Origin: Anodontia alba
Taxonomy: Eukaryota > Mollusca > Bivalvia > Lucinida > Lucinidae
Reading direction: 5' to 3'
Length of the DNA: 64,000 bases
Assembly (NCBI GenBank): GCA_964016985.1
Contig: OZ024828.1
Coordinates: 25,297,543 to 25,361,542 of the forward strand
Of this stretch, positions 54,719 to 63,948 are shown piece by piece; position 1 is the stretch's first letter; each line of letters begins with the position of its first letter. Made by a program: the position numbers and the translations under genes. The notes under the pieces are model-generated. The model made no database searches, was not told the DNA's origin, and saw only the letters and a program-made list of their open reading frames with translations.

Positions 54719-55105
54719 ATCTCGAAAATATATGTTGTATGTGTTCATAAGAAGCCCCTTTACGAGGCCATCACGAAAACATACCTATATAATGTTGACC
54801 CCCTTAAACCCCACTTTTATACAGTAAGACTGGGGTTTACAGGGGTATACATTATTTGTCTTATTCCTGCTCAAAAACATAGAGTGTGGGTACTCGTTAG
54901 AACCGCCTCGTCGAGGCGGTTTCTAACGAGTTCCCACAATCTATGTTTTGATCAGAAATACGAAAAAATATTAGAATTTTCATCTGAAAATTTTCAATTT
55001 TTGGTGGTAAAATTTTCAGTATATTTGAATAGGCGTGTTTTCGTAATGGCTTCTTACGACTGTCTGCAGCGTATGTGTTCATGACGAAATAAGCAAAAAT
55101 TATAA
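54719..55105. repeat. PalH-type core palindrome split by PalA copy 17
   Basis: Left half 54719-54768 (ATGTTGTATGTGTTCATAAG to TTTACGAGGC) and right half 55049-55105 (GCTTCTTACGACTG to GTTCATGACGAAATAAGC). Removing PalA restores AAGAAGCC/GGCTTCTT pairing. Confidence 0.7.
54769..55048 (+). mobile_element. PalA MITE copy 17
   Basis: CATCACGAAAACATACC to CGTGTTTTCGTAATG. Near-perfect central palindrome. A GC dinucleotide abuts both ends here, but other copies show no consistent duplication. Confidence 0.88.
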
Positions 55106-55774
55106 CCCGGACACAATGCTGGTTTACAGCTATGTATGGTGTGGTTTTTTAACAATGTAATACAGGAAATGTGGAAAGTCGGTCAAAAAGCTCTTTATTC
55201 AGTGTGAAACAAATGAAAGAAATAACAAATGATAAAAAAAACAAAAAAAAAAAAAAAAACAAACAACTTGAAATTGTTTAAAATCCCAATGCCTAATAGT
55301 TTGTCCACACATCAATTAATGATGTATACCTCTGCGTAGCCCTGTTTTGTACTCGCACAATAAATTATAGGAGAATATATTGTATTACATTGACTTGTTC
55401 AATAATAGGATAGATTAAACGGCTCTTTTCGGGAGCAATCTGCACTAAATATTGTAAATGCTGAGATATAGTAGAGATGTGACCTTTTATGTGATACCTC
55501 TAAGTGTATTTGGACCGTTTACATGTATTCTGCATCTCAGGACATATTCTCACAGTACCTGCCACGGAACCTTTGTCTTCTTTCCAATACCGTAAAGTAT
55601 ATGTTCCTAGGTTGTTGTATAAACAGGCAGATGCATATAGACGATATACATTGTTATTTACTTCAGATGATTACGTCAGCAGTGATGTCCATAAGATGTG
55701 AACAAATATAAAGTGACAGGATAAGCCTAGAGCCCATATGGTCGGAAACGTTTGCGGAAACATCAGACTTTAGT
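55106..55774. other. no gene; A-rich run 55228-55260
   Basis: Unassigned sequence. Confidence 0.5.
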
Positions 55775-56010
55775 GGAATAACTACGCATTCAGGTTAAGC
55801 AAATCTGTCGATGTTTTGATCTGTTCTGTTCTGAAAAAAGAGTCTACTCTAAAAGGAAAGAATTTGCTCCCTCTGGGAGCAAATTCTTTCCGTTTAGAGT
55901 AGGCCCTTTTTACAAAGGAGCTTGGTGTGCAGGAAAGCAAACAGGAAATCACATTAGTTGTCTCTCTTGTAAAAATGGCACAAACTCTATCAAGTGTATC
56001 AGTTCTTATT
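55775..56010. repeat. dispersed repeat D with hairpin 55843-55902
   Basis: CTACTCTAAAAGGAAAGAAT pairs with ATTCTTTCCGTTTAGAGTAG around GCTCCCTCTGGGAGC. Then CCCTTTTTACAAAGGAGCTT, CAGGAAAGCAAACAGGAAAT, AAATGGCACAAACTCTATCA. Confidence 0.75.
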
Positions 56011-56377
56011 AACACTAATAGAAAAGGCTTGTAGCCATAGATATTATCACAATTAACTTATGGAGCTTTTGTTTGCATACAAGTAACAGATTACGGTTGC
56101 GCGTGTGCAGGTTAATACAATATGAGTATTCTATTCTAAGAAGTAACACGACATACTGAGGTCAGCTGTGTCATATCATGAGAAAAGCATTCTTTTCACA
56201 CAGACGAAGAGCGAAGACCTCATATCAGTCTGCGCATCTGCGGATACTGTTTAGAGCTTTCTGCTCATTAGTGCGGCCTGATTTGGTCGTTGTCTGTTTG
56301 GATATGGGTTTTCGTAAACTCTTGCTCATTGGTTTATTTGAATTGGAGTCACATGGCCCAGACAACTCAGTTAAGGC
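56011..56377. other. no gene; E-type fragment 56190-56260
   Basis: Unassigned apart from AAGACCTCATATCAGTCTGC, an E hairpin half. Confidence 0.45.
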
Positions 56378-56497
56378 TGTAATATCCTGACGGCAGTTGA
56401 CGTCAATAACATCAGTTGCTTTGATACATTCTTTACTTATAAGTTATTATATCATTAAGTCATTAAATATGTAAAAACAAAGTAGCTTTAAGTTACA
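56378..56497 (+). repeat. putative 5' LTR
   Basis: TG...CA bounded; aligned to 58711-58843 by eye with many mismatches and one 15-base gap. Confidence 0.45.
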
Positions 56498-56818
56498 TCG
56501 GCAAGGAGATGAAAAATGAAAGACTGATTATTAGAAGATAGGGGATAGAAGATTAGAAAGACTATGACGAAAGACTATGATGAGAAAAGAGAATGAAGCT
56601 GATGATGAGAAGAAATTAAGAACTGAAGACAGCAAGAAATATAGAAAAGATTGAAGACAACAAGACAAAGTACCGGAGAAACAATTGAATAGTTATTGTT
56701 AAGAGAAATAAATTGTGAAGAAACAGCGATAAAAAAAAAAAAAGCAGCATCAAGACAGAATGGTCTTTATCGAAGTCTCTGGCAGAAGGTAGATAATTTG
56801 AAGAGATATTATGATAAT

Positions 56819-57633
56819 AGTTCGTCTGTCATTACTGACAATGAACAATCTTAATTACATGCGAGAAATGCTACTGTTTCTGTGATCTAAGATGGCTGAT
56901 TTGACCAATTCTAGCTCTAAAATGTCTGTTACAGATGGAACAATAGAGGTTAGAGCAAGACATCTCTGTTAGTTATGCCTTAGCTCTGGCTTTGCGCTGT
57001 GCACGTTTCTGCTCGGTTTCGCTGATTTTTTTTTTTGCCTCATATTCACTAGCACCTCTTCTGATGAGGCCTCGCCACTTTGCTCGTTCCTGTGCAATTT
57101 GTTCCCATGACTGTGTTGGTATGTTGAATTCCTTGAGGGAGGCTTTGAGGGTGTCTTTGTATCGCTTTCTCTGACCACCATGGGAGCGTTTGCCCATTTC
57201 TAGTTCTCCATAGAGGATTTTTTTGGCAAACGTACCTCAGTCACCCTGGTAACTTGGCCTGTCCATCTTAACTGTGCCCGTTTCAGAAGAGTATGTACAC
57301 TCGGCATCCCTGCTCTTTTCAGGACTTCTGTGTCTGGAATCCTGTCTTGCCACTTAATTTTTAAAAGTTTTCTAAGGCAGCTTGTATGGAGGTGATTCAG
57401 TCTTTTGATGTGCCGTTGGTACACTGTCTACATTTCGTATGCATACAATAGTGTTGGCAGCACCACAGCTTTGTAGACGTTCAGCTTTCTGTCAAGCCTG
57501 ATTCCACTTTGATCCCAAACACTACTACGTAGTCGGCCAAATGCAGCACTAGCTTTGGCAATCCTGGCATTGACTTCATCATCAATGTGCACGATTCTTG
57601 ACAATGTGCTTCCAAGGTAGGTGAATAATTTAG
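56819..57633 (-). pseudogene. RTE-like LINE C-terminal fragment, copy 1
   Basis: 5'-truncated non-LTR retrotransposon tail. Minus strand: LGSTLSRIVHIDDEVNARIA, then KASAAFGRLRSSVWDQSGIR, LPTLLYAYEM, a stop, TVYQRHIKRLNHLHTSCLRK, VLKRAGMPSVHTLLKRAQLR, SHGGQRKRYKDTLKASLKEF and RAKWRGLIRRGASEYEAKK. At the end is a C2H2-like finger CSICNRHFRARIGQISHL whose last His is Gln. At least one stop and one frameshift (near 57200). Ends at TCGTCTGTCATTACTGAC, shared with copy 2. Clade by resemblance only. Confidence 0.82.
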
Positions 57634-57689
57634 TCTTATAAGAAACTCACCGTAGTGCAATTAAAGAGGGTAGAAGAAATATCACGCAT

Positions 57690-57962
57690 ATGAGTCGAAT
57701 TGACCATTTGTCAAGCGTGCACAGAGGAGCAAGAATTATAAAGCACATGCAATATGGTGGGAAACTGAAGTTAAGAAAAAGATATGAAAAAAGTGATGAA
57801 ATTATGACGGAATGTGCTTACCGTGGCGTATGCGATGTTCATCCAAAAGGTCAAGGATGTCAAGCATACTGCAAGCGGTGTAACAAATATCAGAAGATAG
57901 ATTTCGCCATTGTTTCAGAACAAAGAGGTACCAGGAAACAAACCAATAATGATGCGACATAA
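57690..57962 (+). CDS. short open frame, Cys-rich, inside the putative LTR element
   Basis: 90 codons from MSRIDHLSSVHRG. The middle carries six Cys in TECAYRGVCDVHPKGQGCQ and AYCKRCNKY, a spacing that could bind zinc but matches no family I know. It is the only balanced frame in the element interior besides 58118-58390. May be a chance frame. Confidence 0.25.
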   Translation: MSRIDHLSSVHRGARIIKHMQYGGKLKLRKRYEKSDEIMTECAYRGVCDVHPKGQGCQAYCKRCNKYQKIDFAIVSEQRGTRKQTNNDAT

Positions 57963-58117
57963 AACCAAGCGAAACAATGACAGGGAAAGGGTAATTACAG
58001 AATAAGACAACAAGTTAGAACATTTAGATGACCGGTACCGCTGAGAGTCAATATGTCATTGAAGAATAAAAGAAGTAAACATGTCGAAGAAAGTCAAGAT
58101 ATCTGCATGATATAAAA

Positions 58118-58390
58118 TTGCTAAACTCAAGGACAAGAGGATATTGTAAAGACCTGGATACAGAAAGCATGTCAATAACCACATTCAAGCTGAAGCAGAC
58201 AGACACACAAAAAGTTGAAACCACATGTGGAGGAGGAAGAGTTAATGTTTACGGTTGTTGCCATTTCGAATGTCGTATTAAAAAGGCTATCATCAGCAAA
58301 GAGAGCGAAGAACTGAAAGACAAGATTGGCAAGCGGAAGAACAAATATCTATATATAAATAAACTGTATACATATTCAAACCAAACTTAA
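58118..58390 (+). CDS. short open frame, Lys-rich, inside the putative LTR element
   Basis: 90 codons from MLNSRTRGYCKD with a GCCHFEC cluster and Lys/Glu-rich C-terminus. No domain recognised; may be a chance frame. Confidence 0.2.
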   Translation: MLNSRTRGYCKDLDTESMSITTFKLKQTDTQKVETTCGGGRVNVYGCCHFECRIKKAIISKESEELKDKIGKRKNKYLYINKLYTYSNQT

Positions 58391-58694
58391 ACAGTAATGC
58401 AGATGGTATTCAGTTTGAGGGCATGTATTTCCATTGCAAATGGTCAGAAAGAATGGAAAGAAACTGCACATGTATCAATAAATCAAGATGATAAATAAAC
58501 ATCTTAAGGAATGTGAGAATCTCAGTGCACAGTATGAAACATTGCTTTATACACGTACAGCTAAATCAAGGTTATAAAGTTGACAAAACCAATTGTTTTC
58601 CTTCTGCGTATTCAGTTCAGATTAACTACTAAAATACGCTATTAATAAAATGAGGACTTATTTTCTTTTGTTTACTTGCATAGACTAATTCTTT

Positions 58695-58710
58695 AAAAAC
58701 AGGGGAGAGA
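58695..58710 (+). other. candidate polypurine tract
   Basis: AAAAACAGGGGAGAGA, immediately 5' of the second TGTAATATCC repeat. Confidence 0.45.
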
Positions 58711-58843
58711 TGTAATATCCTGTAACCAATCGACGTCAATGACATTGACGTCCATAACATGCTTGATTAGATACATTCTTTGTTTACATGTTGTTCTATC
58801 ACTAAGCCATTGAATATGTAGAAAATATAATAGTTTAAAGTCA
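58711..58843 (+). repeat. putative 3' LTR
   Basis: TGTAATATCCTGTAACCAAT onward; right edge uncertain. Confidence 0.45.
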
Positions 58844-59029
58844 TTTCAAAATCCATGTCTGGATGGTCAGTTAACTGCATTCACTTTTTTTCTGGACAGA
58901 TTTAGTACCCTTAGCACAATCCTAACACAAACACAATGTCAGATGTCAGTAGTGAAAAAAGAAGAACGATAACAGAGAAACTGATTTGGGAATGGTAAGG
59001 GAAAACTCGGGATTGTGGTAGGGGTGGGC

Positions 59030-59690
59030 TTGGTCGTGGGGGTGTCCTTAACTTGTTTTACTCGCGTGAAACCTTGTCATTAATTCTTATGCTGCAAATA
59101 ACAAATATACACCGCTGTGATGAAACAAAGCAAAGGACACAATGGTGATCTGAAGCCAGAACACAAGAAAACAACAAACAGGACCAGAATGGACCTCATC
59201 CTCTGAAACATATTGAGGAGGGAGTCATCATTTAGTCTGGTAACAAACCAACCGTAGTGCAAGTAACGAGGGTAGAAACTTATCAGTCATTCCTGGGTAA
59301 AAAACCACGCATGCAGTTTACCGCAGAATATCCCTGTGTAATCTGTCTTTTAATAGCGAGTGATAAAACTTGTACATTGTTCCGAAAAATCAAAATGTTT
59401 TGAATAGTTCCGAAACAATCAGTTTTACCAACCATCCTTCTAAATTTAAAGACTACGTCTCCATAAACATCTGAACATCTGGTTCCGACAGACTTTTCTG
59501 TAGAAGATGTGTTCAAGACATGACTGTATTTTGAAATAACTTTAAAATAAAACCTAGAAAATTGTTTGACTAGCATATGATACTGATACCCATGTTTTAG
59601 AAGTTTAGCTGTTAAATTTATTCCGATTAATAAAGTCCCTGACTTGATGCTCAAATATATACAACCTAAGATGTAGCCTGAAGGACGTCA
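59030..59690 (-). pseudogene. Penelope-like element P4, C-terminus and 3' UTR
   Basis: The minus-strand frame 59654-59283 reads LTAKLLKHGYQYHMLVKQFS, then RFYFKVISKYSHV, DVYGDVVFKFRRMVGKTD and LAIKRQITQGYSAVNCM. This is the block C-terminal to RT in the Penelope-like copies. The 3' UTR 59030-59282 has ATCTGAAGCCAGAACACAAG and TGAGGAGGGAGTCATC. This is the longest uninterrupted stretch of this block in the window (about 120 codons). Confidence 0.75.
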
Positions 59691-60005
59691 AAATAAAAGA
59701 CACCCCGCTTGCCATAAATAGATTTTAAAGGAAAATACCCTTTAGAGCAATGAACACATTCACCAGAGATAAAAAAAATATAGTGAAGTATCAATAGGTC
59801 ATAAAATGAATGACTTTGAGAGCAACGAACACACTCACTAAATTGTAAAAAGGTCAAGTGCATAGTTCTCTGGGCCAATAACGTAATTATATTAGACATT
59901 CAGAGCACATATAGTGTTTGTCTCCCGGTAAACGTACGTGATACCATTTGTTGGGACTGTTTGTCATCTTGTTAGAGAAGTGGGAGCTGATTGCTTCGTT
60001 TTTCG

Positions 60006-60008
<3 letters not shown>
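59691..60008. other. no gene; weak two-copy repeat
   Basis: AGAGCAATGAACACATTCAC (59743) and AGAGCAACGAACACACTCAC (59819) are near-identical, 76 bp apart. Confidence 0.5.

Positions 60009-60010
<2 letters not shown>

Positions 60011-60043
<33 letters not shown>
60011..60043. repeat. (GT)n microsatellite
   Basis: Pure GT for about 33 bases, followed by a Penelope 3'-UTR-type fragment (TTCCTCTTGGTGCCATTG). Confidence 0.95.
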
Positions 60044-60048
<5 letters not shown>

Positions 60049-60139
60049 TGTCGTGGTTGGTTTGCTCTTCCTCTTGGTGCCATTGATAGGCAAAGTTCTG
60101 TGATTGTCGCTCTTTCTGAACTTCTGCTGAACTATTTTA

Positions 60140-60750
60140 TATATTATATATTATTATATATAAACTATTGAAATGATGATTGAGGTGTTTAATTGCTGTA
60201 GATTTAATTGTTCAGTAGATGAGCTTTTAAAATACATATAATATTCAATATAAAACAATCTTGCGTGAGTTTATAACCACTTACAATTTACAATATGTAA
60301 GTACAAAGAGTATATGAATGGCTAAATATAATCTACATATATAAACTATAGATTCGCAGTGTCCATAAATCTGAAAGCGTGAACACATTCTTTTCTTTAA
60401 GAGTAGATCTGTTTCAGAAGGGAGGAAAACAAAACATTTTGACAGAATTACCTCCCCCATCGAAAGTGTGTCCATTGACCTTAATGGAGCGTTTTACAGA
60501 CAGCATATGTAGGCTTGGTAATGTATTTTTGTCTACGAAAATAAGTGACTGATGTTTCTGGTTATATTGGTATTAATGTAAATCAGAAGATAATATGGAT
60601 AGCATTATAGTCTATGATTGATCCCTGAATATGTGCTACTTTAACAGATTTTCAGATTTACCATGTCTGGTATGCAACTAGGCTCCCATTTACCATCATG
60701 ACCCTGACAAGCTTAGCTGAATAACTGTGATGTTCTAACTAGCAATGATA
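60140..60750. other. no gene; D-type fragment 60385-60475
   Basis: CTTTAAGAGTAGATCTGTTTC, AGAAGGGAGGAAAACAAAAC and CATTTTGACAGAATTACCTC are D landmarks. The rest is unassigned. Confidence 0.45.
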
Positions 60751-60751
60751 G

Positions 60752-61277
60752 CTTAGCCGCAACATAAGAAAACACGCATTCCGCTATGTACACCAAACGA
60801 AGACTCAAATCAGCCTGCGCTTCCGCGCAGTCTGATTAGAGTCTTCATTGTGCGCATGAAGAATTTTGAACCCTTGGTTATCCACTATGCTCCAACTGAA
60901 GGCTGATCTGATTATTTTCGGAGGGTGCACATATCCAAATGTTTGTTTGTGTTGAGGTTTTACGGCCCAGTAAACCCAATGTCGAGCGCGGTCAGTTTAC
61001 TTAACCACACGTTTACTGGGCAGGCTTAGTCCTCTAAGCGGTTAAGCTGTATTGTGCAATTCTTTCGCCAGAAACTGACCACTGCCCTTCTTGAATCAGC
61101 GGAAGGGAGAGAATGACCGTAGAAAATATTTCATGATCATTCTCCACGAAAGAATGTTGCCGACTTCGGCGGGGTTTGAACCCGCGTCCTCCTGGTCTCT
61201 AGTCGGACGGCGCATCCAACTGAGCCACCGAGGCCGGCACATATCCAAATGTACGTTACCGGACTTGCGGCTTGTTT
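60752..61277. mobile_element. MITE family E, copy 4, split by a SINE
   Basis: CTTAGCCGCAACATAAGAAA at left. Hairpin TCAGCCTGCGCTTCCGCGC. After the SINE the right end resumes as ACGTTACCGGACTTGCGGC. Confidence 0.7.
60943..61236 (-). mobile_element. tRNA-derived SINE, copy 2, with 16-bp target duplication
   Basis: GCACATATCCAAATGT flanks it exactly (60927-60942 and 61237-61252). Minus strand: tRNA-like head with A box TGGCTCAGTTGG (61216-61227) and B box GGTTCAAACCC (61172-61182), body, and tail CAACACAAACAA. Inserted in an E MITE. The tail-side repeat supplies LINE-type integration evidence; the partner LINE is not identified. Confidence 0.93.
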
Positions 61278-61299
61278 AAATTTATGGTAATATTGTCTT

Positions 61300-61440
61300 G
61301 TTCCTGTCTGGAATTGTGATAACCTCTTTGGAGAAGAGGTAGCTTTTTCAGTTCATTGGTGTTTAGCATGCATACTGTCCATCGCAGTCTGTTTACTTTT
61401 CTTTTTGGTGTCATCGATTGTGATTATGCTCTTCTTGGAC
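61300..61440 (+). repeat. Penelope-like 3'-UTR-type fragment
   Basis: GTGATAACCTCTTTGGAGAA and TTCTTTTTGGTGTCATCGAT match the B4 order. Confidence 0.45.
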
Positions 61441-61822
61441 ATCTTTCATTTTTGGAACACATATGAACAAAGTCTGAGAAAGGTTACCCTGCTCATGAGC
61501 GTAGCAGGATAACAATCTACCCTGATCTCTTATTATTACGTTAATAACTCCGTGAAAACTGTATCCACACCATCCTCTGTAATATTTATTGAAAACAATG
61601 TACAATGCTGGAATGTATGGGTACACACTATTAGGCACTTTTCAGACGTTTGTTTTAATAACTTATTTTAATTTGCTTATAAAGCTTGCAGTCGTTTGCA
61701 AAAACGCCTTTTACAGAAAGATGCTTTATTTCCATAGTGTATGGAAAAATGAGTTCCAATACTTAACTAGTAGACAAAAGGTCTATACGCATTAATATCT
61801 AAAGGGCTATATACGAGTATAT
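61441..61822. other. no gene recognised
   Basis: Unassigned. Confidence 0.45.
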
Positions 61823-61870
61823 TGATAATTTTCTCATTTAATCATGAAAATATATGGTTTGGGTACTCAT
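61823..61870. repeat. left half of a PalH-type core
   Basis: TTTTCTCATTTAATCATGAA to TTTGGGTACTCAT, cut exactly where PalA copy 18 begins. The right half is not found after the MITE. Confidence 0.6.
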
Positions 61871-62150
61871 CATCCCAAAAACATGCCTATATAATGCTGA
61901 CCCCTTTAAACCCCACTTTTGTGTAGTAAAATTAGGGTTTATAGGGCTGTACATTATTTTTCTAATGTCTGCTCAAAAACATAGATTATGGGTACTCGTT
62001 AGAACCGCCTCGGCGAGGCGGTTCTAACGAGTACCCACAATCTATGTTTTTGAGCAGAAATATGAAAAATATCACAATTCTTTATCTGAAAATTTTCATT
62101 TTCTGGTGGTGAAATATTCAGTATGTTTAAATAGGCGTGTATTCGTAATG
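61871..62150 (+). mobile_element. PalA MITE copy 18
   Basis: CATCCCAAAAACATGCC to CGTGTATTCGTAATG. Central palindrome near perfect. Confidence 0.87.
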
Positions 62151-62173
62151 TTACAAGCACATCATGGAAATAG

Positions 62174-62410
62174 TTGAGCCGCAACATCAGAAAACATACC
62201 AGCAGATATGTGCGCCCAGCGAAGATTCAGATCAGCCTCCGCCTTCACACAGTCTGCTCAGAATCCTCACTGGGCACATTTAGGATAGCCAGGGATGCAA
62301 AGTTTCTTCATGCGGACAACGATGAATCCGATCAGGTTAGGTGGAGGCGCAGGCTGATTTGAGTCTTCGTTGGGAGCACATGTCAGAAAATTCTTTTTTC
62401 CTGACGTAGA
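62174..62410. mobile_element. MITE family E, copy 5
   Basis: TTGAGCCGCAACATCAGAAA at left. GGATAGCCAGGGATGCAAAG in the centre. GCGCAGGCTGATTTGAGTC and ACATGTCAGAAAATTC at right. Confidence 0.72.
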
Positions 62411-62791
62411 TAATATTGTGCCCTAGGCCCTATCCGCTTCTTACAAAGTCATTACGATGCACAGGAAATGCCACAGCATTTGATCAGGCTGTTTAATATT
62501 TATACAAAACAAAATTTCCTCTGAAAGAAAATTGTCAAACAAGTAAATGCGGTACGGGTATAGAATATAACGGCGAGCTGAAAGGTCCTTATCACGGGCT
62601 GTGTATGCATTGGATTGTTTGGCCTTTGTTGTTCGAATGTGACATATGTTTTTCATAAGGGGTGGGGATGGATACACTTAGTAGATTTTCTATTGTTTAC
62701 AAGTGCTACATTTCTATTGTTTATTTTTCTGTGCATCAAGCTCCGTCTAAAAAAAGGTATATACCCTAAGGAGAGCAATTATTTTCCTTTA

Positions 62792-63535
62792 AGAGTAATT
62801 TCACAAGCCAGTGCAGCATTTGGCCGGCTACGTGGATGTATTTGGGACCAAAGTGGAATCAGACTTGACACAAAGCTGAAAGTATACAGATCGGTGGTGC
62901 TGCCAACTCTATTATACGAATGCGAAACTTGGACAGTTTATCAACGGCATGCCAAAAGACTGGACCACTTCCATACAAGCTGTCTTAGAGAACTTCTAAA
63001 GATCAAGTGGCAAGACAGGATTCCAGACACAGAAGTCCTGAAAAGGGCAGGGATACAGAGTGTACATACTCTTTTGAAATTGGCACAGTTAAGATGGACA
63101 GGCCATGTTACCAGAATGCCTGATGAACGTTTGCCAAAGAAAATCCTCTATGGAGAACTACAAGTTGGAAAACACTCCCATGGTGGTCAGAAGAAGCGAT
63201 ACAAGGACACCCTCAAAGCCTCCCTTAGGCTTCAACATACCAACAGAGTCGTGGGAACTGATTGCTCAAGATTGAACAAAGTGACGAGGCCTCATAAGAA
63301 GGGGTGCTGGTGAATACGAAGTACAAAGAATCAGCGAAGCCGAACAGAAACGTGCACAGCGGAAAGCCAGAGCTAAGGCATCACCAACAGAACTTTCTTC
63401 CTCAGATCTCTCTTGTTCTATCTGCAACAGGCAGTTTAGAGCTAAGATTGGTCTCATCATCCATCTTAGAAGACACAAATAATAACACATCACACAGTTG
63501 ATTAGGATTGGTCATTGTCAGTAATGACAGACGAA
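62792..63535 (+). pseudogene. RTE-like LINE C-terminal fragment, copy 2
   Basis: 5'-truncated. ISQASAAFGRLRGCIWDQSG, then LDTKLKVYRSVVLPTLLYEC, TVYQRHAKRLDHFHTSCLRE, WTGHVTRMPDERLPKKILYG and HGGQKKRYKDTLKASL. Frameshifts follow near 63230-63290. The C-terminal C2H2-type finger is intact (CSICNRQFRAKIGLIIHL, with His-x3-His; 63415-63482), ending RRHK and a stop. Less decayed than copy 1, same 3' end (TTGTCAGTAATGACAGACG). It lies in a D repeat (62740-62790 and 63540-63615 are its flanks). Confidence 0.85.
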
Positions 63536-63647
63536 CAAACAAGAATAAGTTTCCGATTTTAGAGGGGAGGCAAACCAATTTTGACAGAAGTGCTTCCCCT
63601 GTAAGTATATCATTTTTTAAAGCGCTACCAAAAAAGGAAATTATAAT

Positions 63648-63829
63648 TGAGTCAGTGCACGACAAAACCTACAGTGTGACTAGCAAAGACTCAGAACAGC
63701 CTGTACACCCACCCAGTATGGCAAGGGTTATTGTTTATCCCTATTTGAGTAGTCCGCGGATGCGCAGGCTGATCGGAGTCTTCGCTGGTCGCACAAGTCT
63801 TATTGTAGGTTTCGTCGTGCACTAGCTCA
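63648..63829. mobile_element. MITE family E2, copy 4
   Basis: TGAGTCAGTGCACGACAAAA to CGTCGTGCACTAGCTCA. CACCCACCCAGTATGGCAAG in the middle. Part of the left hairpin is deleted. Confidence 0.78.
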
Positions 63830-63892
63830 TATGTGTTAATTGCTGTTTGGCATTTAACCCTTATAAGCCTGGCGTCCCTTTTGTGGGACATA

Positions 63893-63948
63893 GGCAAACA
63901 GTGAAGACCTTGATCAGACGCCGCATCTGAAGGTCTTCACTGTTCGCT
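63893..63948. repeat. F-family hairpin
   Basis: GCAAACAGTGAAGACCTTGA against TGAAGGTCTTCACTGTTCGC. Confidence 0.78.

Larger units (their letters stand above)
56378..58843 (+). mobile_element. putative small non-autonomous LTR retroelement with nested LINE
   Basis: Two diverged direct repeats of about 120-133 bp (56378-56497 and 58711-58843) start TGTAATATCCTG and share TGATACATTCTTT-type, CATTAAATATGTA-type and final TTTAAGTTACA-type segments. A purine tract AAAAACAGGGGAGAGA lies directly before the second repeat, as a polypurine primer would. The interior (about 1.4 kb without the LINE at 56819-57633) has no RT, integrase or protease. It holds two short frames with unrecognised products. 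No primer-binding site or target duplication was confirmed. Confidence 0.45.

Noticed and set aside
2093..55048. 2-bp target duplications (TC at copy 2, GC at copy 17) for PalA
   Set aside because: Most other PalA copies show different dinucleotides on the two sides, so the matches look like chance.
2093..62150. CRISPR array from regularly recurring palindromes
   Set aside because: Repeats are dispersed, in both orientations, about 275 bp long with inverted ends, and spaced by kilobases; the setting is a eukaryotic genome.
62615..62790. N-terminal part of the open frame reaching to 63313
   Set aside because: Bases 62615-62790 are D-repeat and flank sequence that happen to be open; LINE homology starts at about 62792.
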